Notes: a model not told the origin generated them from the letters alone. DNA of 64,000 nt from CAZKNF01 sp964554105 (GCA_964554105.1 CAZKNF010000012.1:1-64000); one strand, 5' to 3'; shown: positions 7,669-15,885, counted from the stretch's first letter. Made by a program: numbers and translations.

Positions 7669-8121
7669 ATGCTTTCAAAAAGCTGCGAGTATGGACTTAG
7701 AGCCATGCTCTATCTCGCGAGCCTGAATGCCACCGAGTACGTCTCGATCCGCTCGATCAGCGAGGCGCTCGACATCTCGTTTCACTTCCTCACTAAAACG
7801 TTCCAGAAGCTGACAGACGCAGGACTGCTCGTCTCGCAGCGAGGGCCTGCGGGAGGCGTTCGCCTCGCCCGACCGGCACGCCAGATCACGCCCCTCGAGA
7901 TTCTGGTCGCGATTGACGGTCCGGCACTCTTTACAGAATGCGTGCTCGGACTCCCCGGCTGCGGAGATGAGAAACCATGTCCGCTGCACGAAGAATGGGC
8001 CGCCGAACGAGCTCGCCTGGCATCTATGTTCGAAACCGTATCGATCGCGGACCTCAGCGGAGGCTTCCGCAACGGTGCATATCGTCTCAAGGCGATCTGG
8101 GAACCGTCTGAGTCCAGCTGA
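7669..8121 (+). CDS. Rrf2 family regulator, NsrR/IscR-like Fe-S type
   Basis: A 150-residue Rrf2-family winged-helix regulator. The HTH covers roughly residues 25-70 (SIRSISEALDIS..LTKTFQKLTDAGLLVSQRGPAGGVRLA). Three cysteines, Cys91, Cys98 and Cys104 (CVLGLPGC..PCPLHEEW), sit where NsrR and IscR bind their Fe-S cluster. NO or oxidative damage to such a cluster changes DNA binding. Being divergent from nirK, it is the natural candidate for NO-responsive control of the nitrite operon (inference). No good ribosome site precedes the ATG, but the family N-terminus (MLSKSCEYGLRAMLYLA) fits this start. Confidence 0.92.
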   Translation: MLSKSCEYGLRAMLYLASLNATEYVSIRSISEALDISFHFLTKTFQKLTDAGLLVSQRGPAGGVRLARPARQITPLEILVAIDGPALFTECVLGLPGCGDEKPCPLHEEWAAERARLASMFETVSIADLSGGFRNGAYRLKAIWEPSESS

Positions 8122-8172
8122 TCGATGTGGATCATCGTCGGATCTCCGACACCGGTATTCCGGTAAGCACAA

Positions 8173-8272
8173 NNNNNNNNNNNNNNNNNNNNNNNNNNNN
8201 NNNNNNNNNNNNNNNNNNNNNNNNNNNNNNNNNNNNNNNNNNNNNNNNNNNNNNNNNNNNNNNNNNNNNNNN
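8173..8272. other. Assembly gap (100 N)
   Basis: Exactly 100 undetermined bases lie between the Rrf2 regulator gene and the DUF7009 gene. The round number suggests a scaffold spacer of unknown real length. Genes may be missing here: after the regulator stop, a frame opened by GTG at 8127 runs into the gap. Nothing can be said about its content. Confidence 0.97.
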
Positions 8273-8300
8273 CCACGACGCGGCATACGGACGACGAAGA

Positions 8301-8672
8301 ATGAAACTGCGAATCAAAGGCGACTCCATACGGCTGCGACTCACGAGAGATGAACTGAGCCGCTTCGCCGGCACGAACCGGGTAGAAGAAATCCTGCACT
8401 TTCCCGGCGGCCGTCGCCTCCATTATGCCCTCGAAGCGTCCGACGACGTCGATCACCTCACCGCCCGATTCGCCAATGACGTTCTAACGCTCATGATGCC
8501 GGTGTCATGGTTGAAAACATGGTCTGATACCGACCGCGTCGGCTTCGAGGCGGTTGAACCGCTCGAATCAGGAGGACAGCTGCACTTGCTCGTAGAGAAG
8601 GATTTCGAATGCTTGCATAAACGTCCTGATGACGAAAACGCGTTCCCGCATCCCATGGCAAACGAAGCGTGA
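8301..8672 (+). CDS. DUF7009-like small protein
   Basis: A 123-residue protein beginning MKLRIKGDSIRLRLTRDEL, a pattern I associate with the DUF7009 family; its function is unknown to me. It looks soluble: mixed beta-strand and helix, an N-terminal basic strand, a central HYALEAS segment and a hydrophilic tail. It has no signal peptide and no recognisable catalytic motif. The ATG at 8301 is 28 bases after the gap and fits the family N-terminus. The next gene starts within 12 bases of its stop, so it heads, or belongs to, a short operon with the small protein and the ferredoxin. Confidence 0.75.
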   Translation: MKLRIKGDSIRLRLTRDELSRFAGTNRVEEILHFPGGRRLHYALEASDDVDHLTARFANDVLTLMMPVSWLKTWSDTDRVGFEAVEPLESGGQLHLLVEKDFECLHKRPDDENAFPHPMANEA

Positions 8673-8680
8673 CGGCGGAC

Positions 8681-8905
8681 ATGCATCAAACACGCAATCG
8701 AGTGGCCCTCGACGCGAAGCGGCGCGTGAACTTCGCGAAAGACGTTCGAGACGCCTGTGTCGTAGCGGCCCTTCAGAGATACGAGGACGCCAAAATTAGC
8801 GGTCTCTGCCACGAGGGTGCCTGGGAATGCGCGATAAATGCCATCCGAGAAGTCGATCTCGAACAGTTTAAGTTTGCGTTGTCTGTTGATGCGCGGCACG
8901 AGTGA
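8681..8905 (+). CDS. Conserved-looking small protein, function unknown
   Basis: About 74 residues from the ATG at 8681; a GTG at 8669 overlapping the previous stop (GTGA) would add four. The protein is predicted to be mostly helical and holds the segment RYEDAKISGLCHEGAWECAI, with two Cys and one His. I do not recognise a named family. It is packed between the DUF7009 and ferredoxin genes with no free space, and its composition matches its neighbours, so it is very probably real. A role linked to the ferredoxin is possible but only inferred from position. Confidence 0.65.
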   Translation: MHQTRNRVALDAKRRVNFAKDVRDACVVAALQRYEDAKISGLCHEGAWECAINAIREVDLEQFKFALSVDARHE

Positions 8906-8979
8906 ATACTCCCTCGGTGGTTACTCCGCGCATGATTATCCCGCGAATGACCACCCGACGAACGACTAGAACAGCTGCG

Positions 8980-9231
8980 ATGAACGATTTTGAGGAGCAA
9001 ACACTTCGCGGCCTCACTATTCGCATCGATCGGACCGTCTGCATCGGAACCGAGAACTGCGTACATGTTGCGCCGGAGGTCTTCGAGCTCGGGGACGATT
9101 CTATTGTCACATTTCTCGAGGATGCGCAGGAGATTGCTCGCGATCGCCTGATCGAATCCTGCGCGGTATGTCCGGTGGACGCCCTGTGGGCATTCGACGA
9201 GAACGGAGACCAGATCGTGCCGCGATACTAG
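8980..9231 (+). CDS. Small ferredoxin, 3Fe-4S/4Fe-4S type
   Basis: A ferredoxin of about 83 residues. The cluster ligands are Cys21 and Cys27 (CIGTENC), then Cys61 and Cys64 in ESCAVCPVDAL. The APEVFEL and CPVDALW motifs resemble single-cluster ferredoxins that serve P450s and other oxidoreductases. Because Cys61 is extra compared with the plain three-Cys type, a 4Fe-4S cluster is possible. A GTG at 8902 overlapping the previous stop would add 26 residues rich in Thr and Arg, which look non-native, so I prefer the ATG at 8980. It ends four bases before the convergent stress-protein gene. Its redox partner is not visible here. Confidence 0.85.
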   Translation: MNDFEEQTLRGLTIRIDRTVCIGTENCVHVAPEVFELGDDSIVTFLEDAQEIARDRLIESCAVCPVDALWAFDENGDQIVPRY

Positions 9232-9235
9232 CCTC

Positions 9236-10210
9236 TCAATCGAACGCTTCCGATTGACCCGTCGCGGAGCGGATTTCGTCCCCCGTGTCAACCTGTGAGT
9301 CAAGCACCGACTTCCCGAAGCTCTTGACCGTGAAAACCGGGCATTCAGCACGCCGGACCACGCGCTCGGTCGTGCTGCCCATCAAGAAATGCTCCAGACC
9401 CGTCAAGCCGTGCGTTCCGATCACGATCATATCAGACCTCTTCTCCTCCGCGTACGCAGCGATCTCCCGCGCCGCAGATCCCGGTCTGGCCTCGAAATCC
9501 GCCTCACTTTGTCCGTCTATTTCCGCAAGGATCTCCTTCATACGCTTCACGGCCTTTGATTCGATCTCTGGATCCGCGTCATAAATCGACCGCAGCGCGA
9601 TGCCGTAGAATGCAGGATGGAGCGTCTCTTCGACGACGTGCAGCAGGCTGAGACGCGCGTTTAGTACGGATGCAAGCTGGACAGCGTGCTGAAGCGCACT
9701 TCGGGAATGCTTCGAAAAGTCGATCGGCACGAGGATGGACGGCCCCTTGCCTTTGTAAACCATTCGCGGCTCTCTCGCGCGAACCGTGAGGACCGGACAT
9801 TTTGCAAGGCGAATCACCTCCTCCGCGACACTTCCGAGCATCATACGTTGGAATCCCCGGCGACCGTGCGTGCCGAGGATGATCAGATCGACATCTTCCT
9901 CGGCGGCATAATCCAGAATAGCAGGCCCGGCCGAAATGCTGCGCCGAATGACGTGCTGCGTAACAAGCTCCGCCGACCGACCGCCCGCCTGCGCGGCGGC
10001 GTCCGTCATTTCCTTGAGAGCCTCGACGCCGGCGTCGGGCGTGGATGGCTGCGGACCGCCGGCTTCAGGATCCTCGCCATGCAGCACGTTGGAATGGAAC
10101 ACGTGGACCTCCGCTCCGAGACGCTCAGCGAGCGCGAGTGCATACGAAAGGCGCGGAACTGCCCTCTCAACGAAATCCGCAGCGAATAAAATCTTCTTGA
10201 TCGTCAGCAT
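9236..10210 (-). CDS. Tandem-domain universal stress protein (UspA family)
   Basis: A 324-residue protein made of two UspA domains, roughly residues 1-145 and 155-300. Each ends in the ATP-binding signature G-x2-G-x9-G-(S/T): GTHGRRGFQRMMLGS and GTHGLTGLEHFLMGS. This predicts nucleotide binding in both halves. Such tandem proteins are cytosolic and are induced by starvation, anoxia or other stress. It lies beside the nitrite/ferredoxin region, which fits a low-oxygen stress theme, but it is convergent to the ferredoxin gene and has its own upstream space of about 100 bases. Confidence 0.94.
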   Translation of the reverse strand: MLTIKKILFAADFVERAVPRLSYALALAERLGAEVHVFHSNVLHGEDPEAGGPQPSTPDAGVEALKEMTDAAAQAGGRSAELVTQHVIRRSISAGPAILDYAAEEDVDLIILGTHGRRGFQRMMLGSVAEEVIRLAKCPVLTVRAREPRMVYKGKGPSILVPIDFSKHSRSALQHAVQLASVLNARLSLLHVVEETLHPAFYGIALRSIYDADPEIESKAVKRMKEILAEIDGQSEADFEARPGSAAREIAAYAEEKRSDMIVIGTHGLTGLEHFLMGSTTERVVRRAECPVFTVKSFGKSVLDSQVDTGDEIRSATGQSEAFD

Positions 10211-10314
10211 GATCTTAACCTTTCATTTGTCGATGACCGGGCGCGCCATTGCCCGATGCTCCGCGAACTTGCCATCCATCTACTCTGCAGCTTCCGGAAA
10301 AGATAGGAACATCC

Positions 10315-10851
10315 CTACTCGATTTCCGGGTAGATCAGCAGGCCGTCCCTGACCTGCGCAAATTCTGTCAGCGTCCGATCCGACGCTCTTCCCCTGGCCA
10401 TGATATCTAGTACCTCCCAGCCCCGCACGATCAATGCATCGGCAATTAGCCGACGGTGGCATCGCCACGGCACAGCCTCCGAACACATCATTGCAGTGCG
10501 GTGCCTCGAACCGAAATCCATCAAGGCATCCAATCCCCGGTGAAATTCCTCGGTCGCCATGTAGTCGGCGTACGCGGCAAACTGAGCCGTCCGCCACCCG
10601 GTATTGACCGATCTCTCGGCGGGTCGGCCGCGGCGGCCGCCCAGATCCGGAAGATGAGCGTAGGCGATCCCCTCGCGGCGAAGCGATTCCCGCAGCGCCT
10701 CCTCGCCGAAATGCGGCCACCGGCGGGAGCCGGGAAACCGACGAACATCCACGATCTGCTCGATTCCGGCAGTGGTCAGCAGACTCAAAAATTCTTCCTC
10801 CGACCTGTTGGAATGGCCCACTGTCCAGATCCGGCCACGCTGGTCGGTCAT
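10315..10851 (-). CDS. DUF488 domain-containing protein
   Basis: A 178-residue protein of the DUF488 family. Hallmarks are WTVGHSNRS near the N-terminus, VDVRRFPGSRRWPHF, and MMCSEAVPWRCHRRLIAD with two conserved Cys. The biochemical role of the family is not established to my knowledge. Its ATG overlaps the alaS stop as ATGA (10848-10851), so it is translated from the alaS message. That pairing could mean a link to tRNA or translation quality, but this is only inferred from coupling. Confidence 0.9.
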   Translation of the reverse strand: MTDQRGRIWTVGHSNRSEEEFLSLLTTAGIEQIVDVRRFPGSRRWPHFGEEALRESLRREGIAYAHLPDLGGRRGRPAERSVNTGWRTAQFAAYADYMATEEFHRGLDALMDFGSRHRTAMMCSEAVPWRCHRRLIADALIVRGWEVLDIMARGRASDRTLTEFAQVRDGLLIYPEIE

Positions 10852-13709
10852 GATAACAGCTCCTTCAAAACGTCCTCGGCGGCCTTCAATGCGTCATCAA
10901 TCTTCTCCGGACGCCTGCCTCCCGCCGTAGCGAGCGTCGGACGCCCACCGCCGCCGCCGCCGACGTGGCGCGCCAGCCTTCCGACGAGATCGCCTGCCTT
11001 CACCCCGCGCTGAATAACGTCATCGGATACGCCGGCCACCATATATACTTTCTCCCCATCGGGATCCACCGTGCCCAGCACGCCCACCGCTCCGCTTCCG
11101 AGACGCTCGCGAAGGGTCTGCCCGAGCGTACTCAACGTGTCCATCGTCGTCGGCTGAATGCGACCGGATACGAGGCGAATCCCGTCCACGCTGCGTGCAT
11201 TTTGAATCAGTTCGTCGAGATCCGACGACAGCGCTTTCTGCTTCTGGTCCTCGAGGGCCTTGCGCAGTGCCTTATTCTCCTCGAGGACATCTTGCACCTC
11301 CTCTGAAACAGGCCGCTGCGATGCTTTGAACTGTGCTCGCACGCGCTCCAGCTCGTCCATCTCCTTCTCGATCAGGTCCAGCGCCGCCTCACCAACAACC
11401 GCTTCAACTCGCCGGACGCCTGCTGCCACCGATCCCTCCGACAGAAAACGGAAAAGTCCGATCTCCCCCGTAGCATCTACGTGCGTCCCGCCGCACAACT
11501 CGACCGAAAACTCTGGATCGAATGTGATGACACGCACACGGTCACCGTACTTCTCGCCGAACAGCGCTGTGGCACCACGAGACAGCGCCTCTTCGACGGG
11601 CACGTCACGGTCTTCCTGGCGCGGGATGTTCCGCTGAATCATATCGTTCACGCGCGCCTGTACGGCACGCAGCTCCTCCGGCGTCACGCGTCCGAAGTGA
11701 CTGAAATCGAAACGCAGACGGTCCGGCGCGACGAGCGATCCCTTCTGCTGTACGTGTTCTCCGAGCACTTCGCGAAGTGCGGCATGAAGCAAATGCGTCG
11801 CTGTATGATGTTTGCGAATGCCGCTTCTTCGGCCGGCGTCTACCAGCGCCTTCACAGGCGTCTCCGGATCCTGCGGCAAGCGGTCAACGAAGTGAACGAT
11901 CCGATCGTTCAGCTTCTGTGTGTCGATGATGTCGATCCGCTCACCTCCGATCTCGAGCACACCGACGTCACCCACCTGCCCGCCGCTCTCGGCATAGAAC
12001 GGTGTCCGATCCAGCACGATCTCGTAATGGTCCCTTCCTTCTCCATCCTCAGCCACCCGAACGGCTCGAATTCGGGCACCGGCCAGCTCGGTCGCCTCGT
12101 AGCCGACGAACTCGCTGTCCGCGCCGGCGCTGATCGTCCGCCATTCATCCGCGCGACTCTCGTCGGCCTTAAAGCTCGTTGCCGCGCGCGCCCGGTCACG
12201 CTGCTCCTTCATTCGAGCTTCGTAGCGCTTCATATCGACCCCGAGCCCGCGCTCTCGCGCCATAAGCTGCGTCAGATCGATGGGAAAACCGTAGGTATCG
12301 TGCAAGAGAAAGGCCACCTCACCCGGTACATTCTGGCGAGACGCGCCCTGTCGGAATGCCTCCATCATGGAATCCCTATCGGCTTCGTCATACGCATTTT
12401 CGAGCACGGCCATAGCCTGCCGATCCGCCTTCAGACGCGACAAAATGTCTTCCGGATGGTCGCCTCCCTCTTTCGCCGACGCAATCTCCTCGACGTACGG
12501 TATCACGCGCTCGAAAAAGCCGATCCCGGTGCCGAGTGTCTGCAGGAAATTTTCTTCTTCGGATGTGATCACCCGTTCGATGTACTTTTGATGCGTGCTC
12601 AGCTCGGGAAACGTATCGGCCATCTTGCTCCGCAGCACGTCGACGAGCCGATACATGAACGGCTCACGCATGCCGAGCGTTTGATAGCCGAAGCGAACAC
12701 CGCGCCGAAGGATCCTGCGAATCACATACGAGCGCCCCACATTCCCCGGCGTAACCCCGTCGGCGATCGCAAACGCAATAGTTCGGATGTGGTCGGCGAT
12801 CACCCGAAGCGCAATTCGAATCCGCCGCCGCTCATCCTCATCGTCGCTCTCTATCGCGTGGTATCCGCGAATCTCGGCGCGAGGCGAGAGCTCCGCTATC
12901 CTCTGCAGAATTGGCTGGAAAAGGTCGGTGTCGTAGTTGCTGTCTCGTTCCTGGAGGACCGCCACCAGACGCTCGAATCCCATCCCCGTATCGACGTGCT
13001 TCGCCTTCAACGGCTCTAGCGATCCGTCCGGCCGGGCATCATACTGGATGAAGACGAGATTCCAGATCTCGATTACTTTCGGGTGGTCCGTATTCACGAG
13101 TCCTTTTCCCGGGTCGGCCTTCCGATCCTCGTCCGATCTAATATCGATATGCACCTCGGAGCACGGACCGCACGGTCCCGTATCCCCCATCATCCAGAAG
13201 TTATCCCGCGAGCTGCCGAAGATCACATGATCCGGATCGATGCCCGTCTCCGTTTTCCATAGATCCGCCGCTTCGTCGTCCGGCTCCAGTCCAAGCTTGT
13301 CATCGCCCATATGCACCGTGGCATACAGCCGATCGGCCTCCAATCCAAAGTGATCGACCAGCAGCTCCCATGCCCACCGGATCGCATCGCGCTTGAAATA
13401 GTCGCCGAAGCTCCAATTTCCCAGCATCTCGAAGAACGTATGGTGATACGTATCAAGGCCCACTTCTTCGAGATCGTTGTGCTTGCCTGATACGCGCAGG
13501 CATTTCTGGGTGTTGACAGCGCGCTTGTACGGGCGTTCACCGGCGCCGAGAAAAACGTCCTTAAACTGGTTCATCCCCGCATTCGTGAAGAGCAGCGTGG
13601 GATCGTTCTCCGGAACGAGCGAATCGCTTGGCACGATTTCGTGGCCCCTTTCCGAAAAAAAGCGCAAGAAATCGTTTCGTATCTCTTCCGATGATTTTAT
13701 ATCGCTCAT
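10848..13709 (-). CDS. alaS: Alanine--tRNA ligase
   Basis: A 953-residue class II aminoacyl-tRNA synthetase that charges tRNA-Ala. The N-terminus (IRNDFLRFFSERGHEIVPSD..FTNAGMNQFKDVFLG) is the catalytic domain. The editing domain carries the zinc-site motif HTATHLL at about residue 635 and CGGTH at about 737. The C-terminal oligomerisation domain ends with a Gly-rich VGGGGGGRP segment, as in other AlaS proteins. Length is somewhat above the common 870-880. The DUF488 gene is translationally coupled at its end. The upstream 158 bases hold no gene; CATTATAGA near 13750 on the minus strand may be a -10 element. Confidence 0.97.
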   Translation of the reverse strand: MSDIKSSEEIRNDFLRFFSERGHEIVPSDSLVPENDPTLLFTNAGMNQFKDVFLGAGERPYKRAVNTQKCLRVSGKHNDLEEVGLDTYHHTFFEMLGNWSFGDYFKRDAIRWAWELLVDHFGLEADRLYATVHMGDDKLGLEPDDEAADLWKTETGIDPDHVIFGSSRDNFWMMGDTGPCGPCSEVHIDIRSDEDRKADPGKGLVNTDHPKVIEIWNLVFIQYDARPDGSLEPLKAKHVDTGMGFERLVAVLQERDSNYDTDLFQPILQRIAELSPRAEIRGYHAIESDDEDERRRIRIALRVIADHIRTIAFAIADGVTPGNVGRSYVIRRILRRGVRFGYQTLGMREPFMYRLVDVLRSKMADTFPELSTHQKYIERVITSEEENFLQTLGTGIGFFERVIPYVEEIASAKEGGDHPEDILSRLKADRQAMAVLENAYDEADRDSMMEAFRQGASRQNVPGEVAFLLHDTYGFPIDLTQLMARERGLGVDMKRYEARMKEQRDRARAATSFKADESRADEWRTISAGADSEFVGYEATELAGARIRAVRVAEDGEGRDHYEIVLDRTPFYAESGGQVGDVGVLEIGGERIDIIDTQKLNDRIVHFVDRLPQDPETPVKALVDAGRRSGIRKHHTATHLLHAALREVLGEHVQQKGSLVAPDRLRFDFSHFGRVTPEELRAVQARVNDMIQRNIPRQEDRDVPVEEALSRGATALFGEKYGDRVRVITFDPEFSVELCGGTHVDATGEIGLFRFLSEGSVAAGVRRVEAVVGEAALDLIEKEMDELERVRAQFKASQRPVSEEVQDVLEENKALRKALEDQKQKALSSDLDELIQNARSVDGIRLVSGRIQPTTMDTLSTLGQTLRERLGSGAVGVLGTVDPDGEKVYMVAGVSDDVIQRGVKAGDLVGRLARHVGGGGGGRPTLATAGGRRPEKIDDALKAAEDVLKELLS

Positions 13710-13867
13710 AGGATGTGGACGTGCGAATGGATTCGGCGCCCGTCTATAATGGGTTCAGCAGTTCGATGGCTTGGCGATTCCGGTGCATCCCGGCAGCCCG
13801 GCTCTCTTTACGAGGATGGTGACTTCAATGTGCCCGGCCTCTCATGCCGGTCACGGCCGGCTCGAGG

Positions 13868-14521
13868 TCAGAATCGATTCCGCCGACGCCTCCGGACGGC
13901 GGCAACGTCACTTGGCACACCGGGCGAAACATATGGATTCTCCGGGATGAAGAAACGCCACGGCAGGTCGACGCCCCGCGAGATCCCGATGCGCGATGAT
14001 GTCCCGATCGCGAAGTCGCGGGTGTCGCCGGGTGCCTGTACGTAAAGCGGCGCGTTCGTAATGGCCTTGTTGTGCATCTCCTTGCCGATGTCGAACGCCT
14101 GCGTCAGCTTTCCCGGACCATTAGTCAGATCGATGTCGCGCAGAGCCGCCTCTCGCCGTTCGTACATGCTGCTCAGACCCTCCAGCGGCTCGACGGCCCT
14201 GAAGAGCACCGCGCCGCCGACGCCCTCGCGCTCGGTCACCACGTTGAGAAGCCAGAAGCGCGCGTATATTAAGTATACATACGCCGTTCCGGGCTTACCG
14301 AAGAGATCGTACCCTCGCCCGTCCGGCTTGATCAGCCCGGTCTCCTTGTCGACAATACCCCATCCGTGAAACGACGGATCGTCCTGCGTGTATGCCTCCG
14401 TTTCTACGATCCGTCCTACCAGCCGCCTTCCGTTCGGGAGCTCGCGGACGAGGAGATGGCCGATTAGGTCACGGGCGACCTCCAGAGTTGGGCGATTGTA
14501 GTATGATGCCGGAAGAACCAT
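13868..14521 (-). CDS. 3-methyladenine DNA glycosylase (MPG/AAG family)
   Basis: A 217-residue alkylpurine DNA glycosylase that removes damaged purines in base excision repair. The motifs are VARDLIGHLLVRELPNG, VGRIVETEAYTQDDPSFHG with the catalytic Glu, GTAYVYLIYARFWLLNVVTE, and NGPGKLTQAFDI. The C-terminus LPWRFFIPENPYVSPG is also typical. It follows the thioesterase gene by 42 bases on the same strand and may share its transcript; alaS comes next after 158 bases. The basic tail RRRRRNRF may add non-specific DNA affinity. Confidence 0.94.
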   Translation of the reverse strand: MVLPASYYNRPTLEVARDLIGHLLVRELPNGRRLVGRIVETEAYTQDDPSFHGWGIVDKETGLIKPDGRGYDLFGKPGTAYVYLIYARFWLLNVVTEREGVGGAVLFRAVEPLEGLSSMYERREAALRDIDLTNGPGKLTQAFDIGKEMHNKAITNAPLYVQAPGDTRDFAIGTSSRIGISRGVDLPWRFFIPENPYVSPGVPSDVAAVRRRRRNRF

Positions 14522-14563
14522 TCGGTGACGGCTTGGTCGTCGCGATCGAGAGTTCAGGCCACT

Positions 14564-15013
14564 TCAGCCCCTATTCTGAGGCCGGTCCAGAACGAGGAGC
14601 GTAAGGCGCGTCGTATTGATCAGCCGATCTCGTTCGTCAGCGACGCGAATCTCCCACACATGCGTAGTCCCACCCACATGAATCGGCCTCCCAGTTCCGG
14701 TGACAAAGCCCTCGGTGACCTGGCGGACGTGATTCGATGACAGATCGAGTCCGACGCCCATTTGCACTTTCGGATCGAGACACAGGTTTGCACCCACACT
14801 GCCTAGCGTTTCTGCGAGCACCACCGTGGCCCCGCCGTGCAGCAGTCCGAACGGCTGCATGGTGCGATGATCGACAGGCATCGTCGCCTGAATATAGTCC
14901 GAACCCACGTCGGTGAATGCGATGCCCAGATGCTCCAGCATATTGCCCGCCACGAGCTGCTGGATTTCGGACAATTCCACGGCATCGTACCATATCCTGC
15001 TTCCCGTAGTCAT
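14564..15013 (-). CDS. Hotdog-fold thioesterase (PaaI/YdiI type)
   Basis: A 149-residue single-hotdog acyl-CoA thioesterase. The pattern NMLEHLGIAFTDVGSDYIQATMPVD, then QPFGLLHGGATVVLAETLGS, matches the PaaI/YdiI (MenI) group, where the Glu (here about residue 68) and the HGG loop act in hydrolysis of the thioester. Candidate substrates are 1,4-dihydroxy-2-naphthoyl-CoA (menaquinone synthesis) or phenylacetate intermediates; the sequence alone cannot decide. It lies just upstream of the glycosylase gene on the same strand, and a tRNA gene lies behind it. Confidence 0.9.
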   Translation of the reverse strand: MTTGSRIWYDAVELSEIQQLVAGNMLEHLGIAFTDVGSDYIQATMPVDHRTMQPFGLLHGGATVVLAETLGSVGANLCLDPKVQMGVGLDLSSNHVRQVTEGFVTGTGRPIHVGGTTHVWEIRVADERDRLINTTRLTLLVLDRPQNRG

Positions 15014-15074
15014 CGAAGCGTATCCCTGGTGAACTGAGTCGTTAGATAATCCGTCAAGTCCCCTTTAACGCAAG

Positions 15075-15106
15075 ATAGCCTGAACCGGAGAACCGATTCA
15101 GGCTAT
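15075..15106 (-). terminator. Hairpin directly after tRNA-Gly
   Basis: ATAGCCTGAA (15075-15084) and TTCAGGCTAT (15097-15106) form a perfect 10-bp stem with a 12-base loop. It touches the CCA end of the tRNA on the minus strand. The following bases are not T-rich, so this may be a weak terminator or a processing signal for the tRNA 3' end. Confidence 0.5.
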
Positions 15107-15181
15107 GGAGCGGAAGACGGGATTCGAACCCGCGACCTTTTGCATGGCAAGCAAATGCTCTACCAGCTGAGCTACTTCCGC
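15106..15181 (-). tRNA. tRNA-Gly (GCC)
   Basis: A 76-base cloverleaf on the minus strand. The acceptor stem is GCGGAAG/CTTCCGC with discriminator T and an encoded CCA. The D arm contains AGCTCAGCTGGTAGAGC. The anticodon stem is TTTGC/GCAAA around the loop TTGCCAT, giving anticodon GCC, which reads glycine codons GGC and GGT. The T arm is GCGGGTTCGAATCCCGT. Confidence 0.97.
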
Positions 15182-15357
15182 GTTTGAATTCGGACTTAAA
15201 TCAAAGACCCATCAGGGATCTCCGGGACATCTACCGTTGCACCTGCATGCCCGCGCATTTCGATGCACGTATTTCTCGGACCGCCGTTGTCAGTGCGCTT
15301 TCGAGCCGGGTGTCGTAAAACGGAAGCTTCTATTCTTGGTTCCTGGGCTCTTGGCCT

Positions 15358-15882
15358 TCAAAATCCAAGCCGCGAGCGTCCAACCTGCTCGTCGTCACGC
15401 GAGCGTTCTCCGTCCTGCACGTCGATGCCGAACGTGACGGACAGCGCATCTCCGCCGACAGCCGTCCAGAAGGCTCCTCCGTCCTCATTAAGCGCCAGAA
15501 TGCCCGCCCGAATCCGCTTTGCACCGACATCTTCGGCCCAGTCGCGAACGGCTTCGACAAGGGAACTGCCGATTCCCTTTCTCCGGTTTGCCGGCTCGAC
15601 GTAGAGCTCTACAATATAAATTTCCGAACTCGCCGCGAACACGGGTGGCGGTGACCATCGTTCGGCCGTCACAAATCCGCACACCGCCCCATCCTCGTCT
15701 GCAACGAAGAGGCGGCGCGACCCACGAGACAGCCACTCCGTGTAGTCATTCCGCCATCGAATCTCAGCGTCGTCGGCAGGCGCAAATCGATCGTCAATCT
15801 CACCCTGGGACCGAAGAAGGTCCATCCACAAACGTACGACGTCGTCTTTGTCGCCCGTCCCTGCTTCTCTAATCTCTGTCAT
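15358..15882 (-). CDS. GNAT family N-acetyltransferase
   Basis: A 174-residue GNAT enzyme. The acetyl-CoA binding motif A is IVELYVEPANRRKGIGSSLVEAV, with the RRKGIG pyrophosphate loop. A further strand and helix (IRAGILALNEDGGAFWTAVGG) complete the fold. It acetylates a small amine or a protein N-terminus; the substrate is unknown. It starts three bases after the asd stop, so the two are co-transcribed. A metabolic role near the aspartate/methionine pathway is possible but unproven. The last 20 residues are polar and look unstructured. Confidence 0.9.
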   Translation of the reverse strand: MTEIREAGTGDKDDVVRLWMDLLRSQGEIDDRFAPADDAEIRWRNDYTEWLSRGSRRLFVADEDGAVCGFVTAERWSPPPVFAASSEIYIVELYVEPANRRKGIGSSLVEAVRDWAEDVGAKRIRAGILALNEDGGAFWTAVGGDALSVTFGIDVQDGERSRDDEQVGRSRLGF

Positions 15883-15885
15883 GTA

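Noticed and set aside
7675..8672. Open frames that run through the N gap
   Set aside because: The gap length is arbitrary, so continuity of frame across it has no meaning; only the parts outside are used.
11481..13019. 512-codon plus-strand open frame inside alaS
   Set aside because: Antisense to a certain gene; composition rich in Arg and His as expected for a mirror frame; no motif.
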